NCBI RefSeq assembly: GCF_000225505.1
Contig: NZ_BACI01000002.1
Span: 124,001-188,000 of the forward strand
Direction of reading: 5' to 3'
Origin: Gordonia alkanivorans NBRC 16433
GTDB taxonomy: Bacteria > Actinomycetota > Actinomycetes > Mycobacteriales > Mycobacteriaceae
Length of the DNA: 64,000 nucleotides
Positions within the stretch are counted from its first letter, which is position 1. Every line of letters begins with the position of its first letter. Shown here piece by piece: positions 15,759-24,503 of the stretch. The notes under the pieces were generated by a model. It did no database searches and was not told the origin of the DNA. It saw nothing but the letters and a program-made list of their open reading frames with translations. The translations under genes and the position numbers were made by a program.

Positions 15759-17580
15759 CGGGCTGTTGCGTAATTGGATGGGTCCGGTCCGGCCTGTCGT
15801 GGGTGGTTGGCGGCGGGCTCCGGCGATGATGTGTTGGTGGCCAAGGGTTATCGTCCGGTGCAGCGTGATCAACAGTTTCTGATGCCGCCGAGTATGCGGG
15901 AATGGCTGGCGGCTGATGATCCGGTGTGGCTGGTCATCGATACGGTCGCCTCGTTGGATACCTCGGCGGTGCAGGCGGTGCGCAAGACCGGCGGCGCCGG
16001 TCGCGCCGCCTATCACCCAGACATGTTGTTGACCCTGTTGATCTGGGGTTGGGCACAAGGTCAACGGTCCTCACGGCAGCTGGAACGGTTATGCCACCGC
16101 GACGTCGCCTACCGCATTATTTGCGCTGGTGACGTCCCTGATCACGTGACGATCTCCCGGTTCCGCGCCGACTGCGCACCCGCGATCGAGAACTTGTTCG
16201 TTCAAGTGTTGATGCTGTGCTCGCGGGTCGGGATGGGCCAGTTGGGAGTCGTTGCCCTTGACGGCGTCAAGATCGCCTCCAACGCGTCACTGAGCGCCAA
16301 TCGGACCGAGCAAGGATTGCGCGCAGCGTTGGCCGCCGAGGCTGCTCGTGCCGCGGCCGAACACGAAGCGGCCGATGTCGCCGAGGATGATGCCCATGGT
16401 GATGACCGCGGCGATCAGCTTCCCCGGGAGCTCCACGATCCAGGGTCGCGTCACGCCCGGATCACTGAAGCGTTGGCTGACCTGGCTGTCCACAATGAGC
16501 AACTCAACGACGCCGAGTCGGCGGCCGCCCAGCGCAAGAACGACCGTGAACAGGCTGGTGAGAAGGCCCAGAAGGCCCGCGAGGAGACGGTACAGCGGGC
16601 GCGGGAACGACGGGCCTCTGGCGGGCCCGCCACGGGTAAGGGATCGTTGCCGGTCGAGATCGAGGTCGAGGTGTTGACCGAGTCGTTGGCGCGAGCGATC
16701 GCCGTTCACCAGGACAAGATCGACCGCTATCGGCCCGGGCAGCGGGGCCGTAAACCCGGACCGGTCGAGACGAACTACTACGTGCTGCGCGCCCAACGAG
16801 CACTCCAGCGGGCACTGGACCGTCAACAGCAGCGCCACGCCAAATCCGCGCCTGACTCAACTCCCACCCCGCCTGCCACCACGACTGCGGCAACGACGTC
16901 ACGGGCGCCACGGCGCAACATCACCGACCCGCAATCGCGGATGATGCCGTTGCGTGGCGGTGGTTGGCTCCAAGGGTTCAACTGTCAGGCTGTGACCAGC
17001 GACGACGGGCTGATCATCGCCACCGGTGTGGGCAACAGTCCCGCCGATGCCCCCACCTTCACCACGATGCTCGACAAAGCCGTCACTGCCGCAACACTCA
17101 TCGACACCCATCGACCCCACCCGCCGGCGACGACCGGCATCGGGGTGGTCTTGGCCGATGCCGGATATCTATCCGAACACAACCTCACCACCCCCGGACC
17201 CGACCGGCTCATCGCGACCGGCAAAAGCCGAGCAGTTTCAGAAGCCGCGCAACACACTCCGACCCACGGGCCACCGCCACCAGACGCCTCGCCGATCGAA
17301 GCGATGGCCCACCGGTTGGCCACACCAGAAGGGCATGCGCTTTACCGTCAACGCGCCCACATCGCTGAAACTCCGTTCGGCCACGCCAAACACAACCTCG
17401 GATTCCGCCGCTTCACCAGCCGCGGACTCGATAGAGCAGCAGCGGAATTCAGCTTCCACGCCCTCGTCCACAACCTGTTCAAAGCCATCGGAAACCCCGC
17501 CCTCACCTGACACACCGCCCGGCCAGCCACTGGCCAACCCGACCCGAACCCGACCCCCACACCAATTACGCAACAGCCCG
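15759..17580 (+). mobile_element. IS1182-family insertion sequence, intact (1822 bp)
   Basis: Perfect 19-bp terminal inverted repeats, CGGGCTGTTGCGTAATTGG at 15759-15777 and its complement at 17562-17580, flank one intact transposase gene. The element is bordered on both sides by ATAT (15755-15758 and 17581-17584), a probable 4-bp target duplication. Because ATAT is palindromic, it could instead be part of a 23-bp inverted repeat. It sits between convergent pimB and the oxidoreductase gene, within a repeat array, and breaks no gene. Confidence 0.92.
15837..17510 (+). CDS. IS1182-family transposase
   Basis: A 557-residue DDE transposase. It starts VAKGYRPVQRDQQFLMPPS, the usual N-terminus of IS1182 transposases, with GTG at 15837 (15831 is also possible). 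Acidic catalytic residues are likely in GVVALDGVKIASNAS, GVVLADAGYLSEHN and the C-terminal HIAETPFGHAKHNLGFRRF region. A long charged, Glu/Arg-rich insert separates the first two. The frame has no stop or frameshift, so the element may still be active. Codon use is somewhat less GC3-extreme than in the neighbouring core genes. Confidence 0.93.
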   Translation: MAKGYRPVQRDQQFLMPPSMREWLAADDPVWLVIDTVASLDTSAVQAVRKTGGAGRAAYHPDMLLTLLIWGWAQGQRSSRQLERLCHRDVAYRIICAGDVPDHVTISRFRADCAPAIENLFVQVLMLCSRVGMGQLGVVALDGVKIASNASLSANRTEQGLRAALAAEAARAAAEHEAADVAEDDAHGDDRGDQLPRELHDPGSRHARITEALADLAVHNEQLNDAESAAAQRKNDREQAGEKAQKAREETVQRARERRASGGPATGKGSLPVEIEVEVLTESLARAIAVHQDKIDRYRPGQRGRKPGPVETNYYVLRAQRALQRALDRQQQRHAKSAPDSTPTPPATTTAATTSRAPRRNITDPQSRMMPLRGGGWLQGFNCQAVTSDDGLIIATGVGNSPADAPTFTTMLDKAVTAATLIDTHRPHPPATTGIGVVLADAGYLSEHNLTTPGPDRLIATGKSRAVSEAAQHTPTHGPPPPDASPIEAMAHRLATPEGHALYRQRAHIAETPFGHAKHNLGFRRFTSRGLDRAAAEFSFHALVHNLFKAIGNPALT

Positions 17581-17613
17581 ATATCGCTCGCGGTGCTGCG
17601 CTGGGGGGTCGTT

Positions 17614-17673
17614 CCCAGGGGCGCTTTTCGGACCGGGGCGCAAACCAGGGGCGGATCTCAGGGGCGCTTTTCA
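17614..17673. repeat. GCGCCCCTGAAA-type repeat array, right arm (inverted)
   Basis: CAGGGGCGCTTTTC occurs at 17616-17629 and again near 17659-17672, with GGGGCGCAAACCAGGGGCGG between them. This is the reverse complement of the array on the left of the IS. Without the IS the two arms would face each other across about 40 bp, making a large palindrome between the convergent genes. Confidence 0.72.
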
Positions 17674-17717
17674 GCGGGACCGACGCCCCGGCCCAGCGGC
17701 TGGCGGGCGGGCGGTGC

Positions 17718-18665
17718 CTACGCCTCGGCCGACACCCGTACGACGATCTTCCCGCGCACGTGCCCGGACTGGCTGCGTTCGTGGGCGGCGGAGGCGTCAG
17801 GCAGGTCGAAGACCTCGGCGATCTCCGGCTTGAGGTCGCCGGCGTCGCCGAGTCGGCCCAGTTCGGCGAGGTCCGCGGCGTCGGGACGAACCCACACGTA
17901 CTCGCCCCCGAACTCGTCACGAGCGCGTGCATCGATGATCGAGGCGACCGTGCCGCCGTCGCGGAGAACGTCCGGCACCGAGTCGATTGCGTCACCGCCG
18001 ACGTAGTCGAGGACGACGTCGACGCCGTCGGGCGCGAGTTCGCGTACCCGGTCGGCGAGACCGTCGCCGTACGTGGTCGGTTCGGCGCCGAGGCTGCGCA
18101 GGTAGTCGTGATTGGACTCGGAAGCAGTGCCGATGACCCGGGCGCCCAGCGACTTCGCGATCTGGACCGCGAACGATCCGACGCCGCCGGCGGCGGCATG
18201 GACCAGCACGGTGTGGCCCGACTGCACGCCTGCCCGGCGGATGGTCTGGTACGCCGTCAGTCCGGCGAGCGGCACGGCGGCAGCTTCTTCAAACGACCAG
18301 CCGGCCGGCTTGTGGGCGAGTGTCCGGACCGGTGCGACGACCAGATCGGCGAACGTACCGCCGGCGACCTCGCCACCGACGAGGTCCTTACGGACGTAAC
18401 CGAACACCTCGTCGCCGACCTGGAACTCGGGTGTGTCCAGGCCGACCTGTTCGACGACGCCCGCGACATCCCAACCCGGAACCACCGGGAACACGGTGTC
18501 CATCACCTCGGCGAGGTGACCTTGGCGGATCTTCCAGTCCACCGGGTTGACGCTGGTGGCGCGCACTCGGACCAGGACTGAGTCCGGTCCGACCTTGGGC
18601 GTGGGGAGGTCGGTGAGCTCCAGGACATCGGGGCCGCCGAAGCGGCTGTAGGTGATTGCTCGCAT
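17718..18665 (-). CDS. NADPH-dependent quinone oxidoreductase-like (zinc-free MDR) protein
   Basis: A 315-residue medium-chain reductase. The N-terminal catalytic fold begins MRAITYSRFGGPDVLEL, and the Rossmann nucleotide-binding motif AAAGGVGSFAVQIAKSLGA is around residue 150. The structural and catalytic zinc cysteines of alcohol dehydrogenases are absent, placing it in the quinone oxidoreductase/zeta-crystallin branch. It probably reduces quinones or activated double bonds with NADPH; the substrate is unknown. It is convergent to pimB and separated from it by the IS element. The next gene upstream is fadD15. Confidence 0.88.
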   Translation of the reverse strand: MRAITYSRFGGPDVLELTDLPTPKVGPDSVLVRVRATSVNPVDWKIRQGHLAEVMDTVFPVVPGWDVAGVVEQVGLDTPEFQVGDEVFGYVRKDLVGGEVAGGTFADLVVAPVRTLAHKPAGWSFEEAAAVPLAGLTAYQTIRRAGVQSGHTVLVHAAAGGVGSFAVQIAKSLGARVIGTASESNHDYLRSLGAEPTTYGDGLADRVRELAPDGVDVVLDYVGGDAIDSVPDVLRDGGTVASIIDARARDEFGGEYVWVRPDAADLAELGRLGDAGDLKPEIAEVFDLPDASAAHERSQSGHVRGKIVVRVSAEA

Positions 18666-18736
18666 TCAGGCACCAACGGGTGCCCGGGCGGAATCATTCC
18701 ACCGATGCCGCCGCATGTCCGTCCGGCGGCACCGTC

Positions 18737-20545
18737 TCACCGCTGGTAGATCGCCTCGATGTCGCCCGAGAACTTCTCGACCACCACGTTGCGCCTGACC
18801 TTGAGGGTCGGCGTCATCTCGCCGGTTTCCTCGGTGAAGTCCGACGGTAGGATGCGGAACTTCTTGATGCCCTCCGCGCTCGACACGGTCTTGTTGGCGG
18901 CGTCGATCGCCGACTGGACCTCGGCGAGGAGATCGGCGTCGTCGATGAGATCGGCGACCGAGGCCGACTCCGGCTTGCCGTTGCGTTCCTTCCACGCCGG
19001 GAAGGCCTCGGGATCGATGGTGATGAGCGCGGCCACGAACGGCTTTGCATCGCCGACGACCATCGCCTGGGAGATGAGGGCGTTGGCGCGGATGACGTCC
19101 TCGAGGCCGGCGGGGGAGACGTTCTTGCCGCCCGCGGTCACGATGAGTTCCTTCTTACGGCCGGTGATGGTGATGAAGCCATCGGCGTCGACGGTGCCGA
19201 GGTCACCGGTGTGGAACCAGCCGTCGACGATCCCGGAGGCCGTCGCCTCCGGGTTCTGCCAGTACTCGGAGAACACGACGCCGCCCTTGAGGAGGATCTC
19301 CCCATCCTCGCCGAGCCGGACGGTATTGCCCGACAACGGCTTTCCGACGGTGCCGATCTTCCACGCCGACGGGGTGTTCACGCTGAACGCGGCCGTCGTC
19401 TCGGTCAGGCCGTAGCCCTCGAAGACCGGGATGCCGACGCCGGAGAAGAAATGGCCCAGACGTGCACCGAGCGGGCCGCCGCCCGAGATCGCCATCCCAC
19501 ACTCGCCGCCGAGGGCGGTACGGAGCTTCTTGTAGACCAGCGCGTCGAACAGCGTGTGCTTGAGCTTGAGGCCCAGACCGATCTGGCCCACCTCGCGGGC
19601 CTCGGAGTATGCGACCGCGGTCTCGGCCGCGGCGTCGAAGATCTTGCCCTTGCCCCCATCGTGGGCCTTCTGACGCGCAGAGTTGTAGACCTTCTCGAAC
19701 ACTCGCGGCACGGAGAGGATCAGAGACGGTTTGAAAACCGCGAACTCGTCCACGAGGGTCTTGATGTCACTGGTGTGCCCGACCTCGAAGCCGGCCTCGA
19801 TCGCGACGAGGGTTATCGCGCGGGCGAGCACGTGCGCGAGCGGCAGGAACATCAGCAGGCGCTTCTGGTCGAGCTTGATGAGGTCGTCGAGGAGGTCGCC
19901 GGCGAGGACGGCACGCACCTCGGAGAGCATGTTCGCGTGGGTCAGCTCGCATCCCTTGGGGCGGCCGGTGGTGCCCGAGGTGTAGATCAGGGTGGCCGGG
20001 TCGCCGGAGCCGAGGGTCGAACGGCGCTTGATGACCTCGTCGTCGTGGACCTCGGCACCGGCGGCGACGAGTTCGTCGAGCGCGCCGGGCGCGTCGGAGC
20101 GGTCGATTTGGAAGACCGTGACCGGCTCGGTGAGCGAGTCGATGGATTCGAAGGCGGCACGGTGGCCGTCGTCCTCGAGGATGATCGCGACGGCGCCGGA
20201 ATCGCGCACGATCCACTCGATCTGGCTCGCCGAGGACGAGTCGTAGATCGGCACGGTGATCGCGCCGGCCGACCAGATGGCGAAGTCGAAGAGATTCCAC
20301 TCGAGGCGGGTGCGGGAGAGGAGGGCGACGCGGTCGCCCGGGTTGACGCCGGAGGCGATCAGACCCTTGGCGATCGACGAGATGCGTGCTGCGGCATCGG
20401 CAGCGGTGATGGGCGTCCACTCGCCGCCCTGCTTCTGGCGGAACACGACGTGCTGAGGTGATCGCTGTGCCAGGTCGAAAATGATGTTCGTGCAGTTCTC
20501 GTCATCGGCGATCGAGAACTTCGCAGGCACGCTGTACTCACTCAT
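18737..20545 (-). CDS. fadD15: Long-chain fatty acid-CoA ligase (FadD15-like)
   Basis: A 602-residue ANL-family ligase that activates long-chain fatty acids to acyl-CoA through an acyl-adenylate. The P-loop-like LIYTSGTTGRPKGCELTH and the adenylate motif YGLTETTA are intact, and the C-terminal subdomain carries TGRKKELIVTAGGKNVSP. It matches Rv2187 (fadD15) in position and in the absence of membrane segments. The ATG at 20545, giving MSEYSVPAKFS, has GGAGGG seven bases upstream; the longer frame lacks support. It is divergent from the SRPBCC pair. Confidence 0.93.
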   Translation of the reverse strand: MSEYSVPAKFSIADDENCTNIIFDLAQRSPQHVVFRQKQGGEWTPITAADAAARISSIAKGLIASGVNPGDRVALLSRTRLEWNLFDFAIWSAGAITVPIYDSSSASQIEWIVRDSGAVAIILEDDGHRAAFESIDSLTEPVTVFQIDRSDAPGALDELVAAGAEVHDDEVIKRRSTLGSGDPATLIYTSGTTGRPKGCELTHANMLSEVRAVLAGDLLDDLIKLDQKRLLMFLPLAHVLARAITLVAIEAGFEVGHTSDIKTLVDEFAVFKPSLILSVPRVFEKVYNSARQKAHDGGKGKIFDAAAETAVAYSEAREVGQIGLGLKLKHTLFDALVYKKLRTALGGECGMAISGGGPLGARLGHFFSGVGIPVFEGYGLTETTAAFSVNTPSAWKIGTVGKPLSGNTVRLGEDGEILLKGGVVFSEYWQNPEATASGIVDGWFHTGDLGTVDADGFITITGRKKELIVTAGGKNVSPAGLEDVIRANALISQAMVVGDAKPFVAALITIDPEAFPAWKERNGKPESASVADLIDDADLLAEVQSAIDAANKTVSSAEGIKKFRILPSDFTEETGEMTPTLKVRRNVVVEKFSGDIEAIYQR

Positions 20546-20667
20546 CGTGGTTACCCTCCAGTAGATGCCGTTCAACCGATCGTATCCCTGCAGCAAATCG
20601 CAACGATCACCCACTGCCGTTCGGGTGCACTACCCTGCGCCGACGCGAGTATGTGAAGCTAGTGGGC

Positions 20668-21096
20668 GTGACGAGCATCCAGGTGGCCGACGAGGTTTTC
20701 GTCGCCGCGGCACCACGTCTGGCCGCTGCCGTGGTCGGCGACCCCGCCAACTGGCGGCGATGGTGGCCAGACCTGCGTCTGGCGGTCACCGAAGACCGTG
20801 CGGAGCAAGGGGTCCGGTGGCGGGTCGACGGGCCGGTGGCCGGGACGATGGAGATCTGGAACGAAGCGGTCCTCGACGGCTTCATCCTCCATTACTTCCT
20901 CCACGCCGAACCGGCAGGCCCTCTGCCCGGTGAACGGGGAGACGACCCTCGCGCCCGTGCCGATGCGCTGGCCGAGGAGAACAAGCGCCGTCGGGTCGCG
21001 GGCAAGGACATGTCCTTCGAGGTGAAGCAGCTCCTCGAGGCAGGTCGGCACGTCGGCGGTCCGGCCGCCGGTGCCGAGACCGCGGAGGCCGTGTGA
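20668..21096 (+). CDS. SRPBCC (polyketide cyclase/START-like) family protein
   Basis: A 142-residue single-domain protein with the beginning of a START-like fold (TSIQVADEVFVAAAPRLAAAVV) and the strand FILHYFLHAE. It is the positional counterpart of Rv2186c. SRPBCC folds bind hydrophobic ligands; the ligand is unknown here. The C-terminal helix is charged (RARADALAEENKRRRVAG). GTG codons at 20653, 20662 and 20668 are all in frame, so the start is uncertain. The stop overlaps the next gene (TGATG). Confidence 0.78.
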   Translation: MTSIQVADEVFVAAAPRLAAAVVGDPANWRRWWPDLRLAVTEDRAEQGVRWRVDGPVAGTMEIWNEAVLDGFILHYFLHAEPAGPLPGERGDDPRARADALAEENKRRRVAGKDMSFEVKQLLEAGRHVGGPAAGAETAEAV

Positions 21097-21533
21097 TGGC
21101 CGATCACACCGAACGCGACATCGTCATCGGCGCCGACGCCGAGGACATTCTCGCCGTCATCTCTGATTTCGAGCACTACCCGGACTGGGTCACCGCGGCG
21201 CGCGAGGTCGAGGTGCTGCGCACCGACGACGCCGGGCGCGCGCTCGAGGTGCGGTTCGTGCTCGACGCGGGTGTCCTGCAGGACACGTATGTACTTTCCT
21301 ACGAGTGGGATCCGGAGGGGACCTCGGTCTCGTGGCGGCTGGTCTCCAGTGATCTGCAGAAGGACCAGCGCGGCCGCTACATCCTGACCCAGCAGGTCCC
21401 GGGCTCGACCAAGGTCTCCTATGAGCTCATGGTCGATCTGCAGGTGCCGATGATCGGACAGCTGAAACGCCGTGCGGAGAAGGCGATCACCGATGCCGCG
21501 CTGCACGACCTGAAGAAGAGGGTCGAAGGCTGA
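21096..21533 (+). CDS. SRPBCC (polyketide cyclase/START-like) family protein, TB16.3-like
   Basis: A 145-residue SRPBCC protein: ERDIVIGADAEDILAVISD is the first strand-helix, FEHYPDWV the typical motif after it, and a long amphipathic helix ends the protein (GQLKRRAEKAITDAALHDL). It corresponds to Rv2185c (TB16.3). It is co-translated with the previous SRPBCC gene through a TGATG overlap, suggesting the two products act together. A lipid-binding or lipid-transfer role near fadD15 and the acyltransferase is an inference. Confidence 0.88.
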   Translation: MADHTERDIVIGADAEDILAVISDFEHYPDWVTAAREVEVLRTDDAGRALEVRFVLDAGVLQDTYVLSYEWDPEGTSVSWRLVSSDLQKDQRGRYILTQQVPGSTKVSYELMVDLQVPMIGQLKRRAEKAITDAALHDLKKRVEG

Positions 21534-21553
21534 TCGATCTCACACCCATACAT

Positions 21554-22747
21554 GTGGTGCTCGGTCCGGGAGGCTCCGGTGTCTCCGCTGTCGCCGCCGC
21601 GGCGGCCTCCCAACGGCCCAGCACGCCTCGGGATTCCCGTCATGCCGTCACCCGGCCGGAGCAGCACACGCTGCTCATCACCATCGACCGCTGGTCGCCG
21701 GTACACGACTGGGCCCGGGTCTACCGGCAGCCCGGTGAGCCGGTGGCGGTGTCGAAGTTCCTGCACCTGCTGACCCTCGACCGACTGGATCTGACCGAGC
21801 GCACCTGGTCGGCGTTCGTCGACCTCCTCGAGCACACCGCGGGCCGCAGCAAGGCCGTCCTGCCCGGGGTAGGAACCCTCTCCGGCATCGACGCCGCGGA
21901 GCTCACCTCGCTCCCGGGTATCGACGACTTCCTGCTGCTGCGTCGTATCCGCGACGAGGCGACGAGCGGGCGGTGGCAACGGATCATCGTCGACTGCTCG
22001 GGATGCGGCGACCCGTTGCAGTTCCTGCGCGGGGGATCGGTGCTGAGCCAGGCGCTCAGCCGCTTCTGGCCGCGGCACCGACGCCTCGCGACGGCGTCCG
22101 AGCGGCCGGTGATGGCCCCGCTGACCGCCGCCGTCGACGCCATCGACCGCGACTGTGCCGATGTCGCAGAGCTGTTCGCCGACGCGCATGCGGTTGCCGT
22201 CCATCTGGTGCTCGGCTCCGACGACCGTGCCCGCCGCCTCGCGGATCACTATCTCGCCGGGGCCGACGTCATGGGACTGCCGCTGACGTCGGTCCAGGTG
22301 AACCGTGGCGTGGGTGCGGAGTCCCCCGAGGACCTCGCCGCACACGTCGAGGCGTTGCTCGACGGCCCCGACGGTTGCCGCGGCGTAAGGGTGGCCCTGG
22401 TGGACAGGTCCGCCGAGACGATCGATCGCATGGCCCGGCTGCGCAAGCTCGCGGTCCGGCTGCCCGATCCGCACGGCATCGCACGCGGCTCGGCCGCGTC
22501 GGTCGTGGAGACCGTCGCCGGGACCGAGACCGCCTTCCGGTTGTCGTGGCCGCAACGCCTGCCCGAACCGGATTCGCTGGCCCTCGGGCGCAGCGGCGAC
22601 GACCTGCTCGTGACGATCTCCGGCTTCCGCCATCCGGTGCGTCTGCCGTCGGTGTTGCGCCGGTGCACCGTCGTCGACGCGGCGTGGGAGGACGGGCGGT
22701 TGACCGTCGGCTTCGTCCCCGACCCCGCGGTCTGGCCGCGCCGGTAG
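21554..22747 (+). CDS. ArsA/Get3-like ATPase with degenerate P-loop (Rv2184c-like)
   Basis: A 397-residue protein related to ArsA/anion-transporter ATPases. The N-terminal loop reads VLGPGGSGVSAVAAAA, resembling the ArsA GKGGVGKT P-loop but without either lysine. The switch-like IIVDCSGCGDPLQFLR follows at about residue 145. The C-terminal half has a hydrophobic-groove-like region and a final beta-rich segment (DLLVTISGFRHPVRLPSVLRR), as in ArsA HSP20-like tails. It may be a non-hydrolysing or altered member. It starts at GTG 21554 and follows the SRPBCC pair by 20 bases. Confidence 0.78.
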   Translation: MVLGPGGSGVSAVAAAAASQRPSTPRDSRHAVTRPEQHTLLITIDRWSPVHDWARVYRQPGEPVAVSKFLHLLTLDRLDLTERTWSAFVDLLEHTAGRSKAVLPGVGTLSGIDAAELTSLPGIDDFLLLRRIRDEATSGRWQRIIVDCSGCGDPLQFLRGGSVLSQALSRFWPRHRRLATASERPVMAPLTAAVDAIDRDCADVAELFADAHAVAVHLVLGSDDRARRLADHYLAGADVMGLPLTSVQVNRGVGAESPEDLAAHVEALLDGPDGCRGVRVALVDRSAETIDRMARLRKLAVRLPDPHGIARGSAASVVETVAGTETAFRLSWPQRLPEPDSLALGRSGDDLLVTISGFRHPVRLPSVLRRCTVVDAAWEDGRLTVGFVPDPAVWPRR

Positions 22748-22789
22748 TCGGCGTCGCACGGCCACCGGGTAGGTTCGAAGACCGCCCGG

Positions 22790-22823
22790 CTCGTGGAGAA
22801 CACAGACTCGTGGAGATCACACG
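22790..22823 (+). repeat. 17-bp tandem direct repeat upstream of Rv2183c-like gene
   Basis: CTCGTGGAGAACACAGA is followed at once by CTCGTGGAGATCACACG, two copies differing at three positions. It lies in the 180-bp gap between the ArsA-like gene and the next gene, about 105 bp before the latter's ATG, and could be a regulator site. Confidence 0.5.
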
Positions 22824-22927
22824 GTCGGCGGCCACACGGTACGGTGCTGGGACGCCCGTCCACCCAGGGTGGCGGGAGCCAGCGGCATGAGGCCTCCGGG
22901 TACCAGCGGCGAGGGGAGAGAACGCGA

Positions 22928-23362
22928 ATGGGCACGGACGAGGGGACGTCACGGGGTGACGGGCCCGGTCGTGACGACCGCGGTGCTGCGCAGGGCGATC
23001 CGGTCCGGGACCTCTTACTCGGGTTGGCCGGTCAGATCGACGCGCTGGCAGCTCTCTTCGCAGGTGGTCGGCAGGAAGCGACCGCCGCGGCCTCCGGGTA
23101 TGCCGCCGCGTTCGGCACCGACGGACCCGTCGGTCATGCGCTGGCCGGTGCGTCGGGGGAGATCAGCACGCTGCTGAGTGAGATCGGTGACCTCGTCGCC
23201 CGGCTCCTCGCGGCGGTCATCACCGTCCTCGAGGCCATCGCCGAAGCATTGCGGTCAGCCCCCAGCATGGTCTCCGAACCCCGGCACTACGAGCCGATCG
23301 CGGTCCGGATCGGCACCTCCCGACGCTCCGACGCACACAGCGGACCCGACGAGGAGCAGTGA
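22928..23362 (+). CDS. Conserved hypothetical protein (Rv2183c-like)
   Basis: A 144-residue protein with a polar N-terminus (MGTDEGTSRGDGPGRDD) and two Ala/Leu-rich amphipathic helices (DLLLGLAGQIDALAALFAGG and LVARLLAAVITVLEAIAEAL). The second is hydrophobic enough to touch a membrane or an oligomer core. It corresponds in position to Rv2183c; its function is unknown. The ATG at 22928 follows GGGGAGAG, and the longer frame is unsupported. Its stop overlaps the ROK kinase start. Confidence 0.72.
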   Translation: MGTDEGTSRGDGPGRDDRGAAQGDPVRDLLLGLAGQIDALAALFAGGRQEATAAASGYAAAFGTDGPVGHALAGASGEISTLLSEIGDLVARLLAAVITVLEAIAEALRSAPSMVSEPRHYEPIAVRIGTSRRSDAHSGPDEEQ

Positions 23363-24366
23363 TGGGTGAGCTGACGATCGGGATCGACATCGGCGGCACC
23401 AGCGTGCGGGCGTCGGTGGTCGACGACCGCGGCACGATGCTCGACACCCTGCGCGCCCAGACCCCGTCGACGGTCGAGGCCCTCGAACACTGTCTGGACC
23501 GTCTCGTCGGCGAGCTGACCTCGCGCTGGGACGCGAAGGCCGTCGGGCTCGCGATCGCCGGCTTCCTCACCACCGACCGCAGCATCGTCCGGTTCGCACC
23601 CCACCTGCCGTGGCGTGAGGCCCCCGTGGCCGAGGACATGACCCGACGCGTCGGCATCCCGGTGTTCGCCGAACACGACGCCAACGCGGCGGCCGTCGCG
23701 GAGGTGCGGTTCGGTGCCGCCGCCCGCGGGCACAACACCGTGGTGCTGGCCATCGGTACCGGTATCGGCGCCGGGTTCGTGATCGACGGCGAGATCTACC
23801 GCGGGAGCTACGGCGTCGCACCGGAACTCGGACATCTCACGATCGTCCCCGACGGGCGCGCCTGCGCCTGCGGCAAACGCGGTTGCTGGGAACGGTATTG
23901 CAGCGGAACGGCTCTGGTCGACACGGTGGTCGAACTGCTGGCCGACGGTGCGCCCGTGAACGGCGACTGGGGACGCAGCCAACTCGCCGCCGACGTGGCC
24001 GCCGACCCCGGTTCACTGACCGGACGCCGGGTCGCGGGTGCGGCCGCCGACGGCGACGCGGTGGCCCTGGCGGCCTTCGCCCGCTTCGCGACCTCCCTGG
24101 GGCAGGGGCTGGCGATGATCGCCGACATCTTCGACCCCGACCTGATCGTGCTGGCCGGTGGCGTCGGCGCGGCGTCGGGTCTGTTCCTCGACGAGGCCCG
24201 CGAACACTACGCGCGTCAGGTCACCGGTGCCGGCCACCGTCAGCTCGCCCGCATCCGCGGCACCCAGCTCGGCGAGACGGCCGGCGTCGTCGGCGCGGCC
24301 GAGGTTGCGCGCCAAGGACTTCGGGCTGCGACGAGTCAGTCTGCGCCGCCGTCGGCCGCCCGCTGA
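23362..24366 (+). CDS. ROK-family sugar kinase (glucokinase-like)
   Basis: A 334-residue ROK protein. The N-terminal phosphate-binding motif GIDIGGTSVRASVVD, the catalytic Asp region EHDANAAAVAEVRFG, and the zinc-binding loop ACACGKRGCWERYCSG of the family are present. No DNA-binding domain is attached, so a kinase role (glucose or a related hexose, with ATP or polyphosphate) is more likely than repression. ATG 23362 overlaps the previous stop. It precedes the acyltransferase gene, though its relation to lipid metabolism is unclear. Confidence 0.9.
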   Translation: MGELTIGIDIGGTSVRASVVDDRGTMLDTLRAQTPSTVEALEHCLDRLVGELTSRWDAKAVGLAIAGFLTTDRSIVRFAPHLPWREAPVAEDMTRRVGIPVFAEHDANAAAVAEVRFGAAARGHNTVVLAIGTGIGAGFVIDGEIYRGSYGVAPELGHLTIVPDGRACACGKRGCWERYCSGTALVDTVVELLADGAPVNGDWGRSQLAADVAADPGSLTGRRVAGAAADGDAVALAAFARFATSLGQGLAMIADIFDPDLIVLAGGVGAASGLFLDEAREHYARQVTGAGHRQLARIRGTQLGETAGVVGAAEVARQGLRAATSQSAPPSAAR

Positions 24367-24503
24367 CCAAACCGGAGAGGTCGGTACGGTCCGACGCAGG
24401 TATGGTCTTGATGTCGGGACCAAGGGGTGAGGGGTTCGGGCAGTGGGGGTCCGATGTCGACAGCGACGTCGGGTCGAGTTCGTGGCGCGGCGAGGAGAGT
24501 CTC

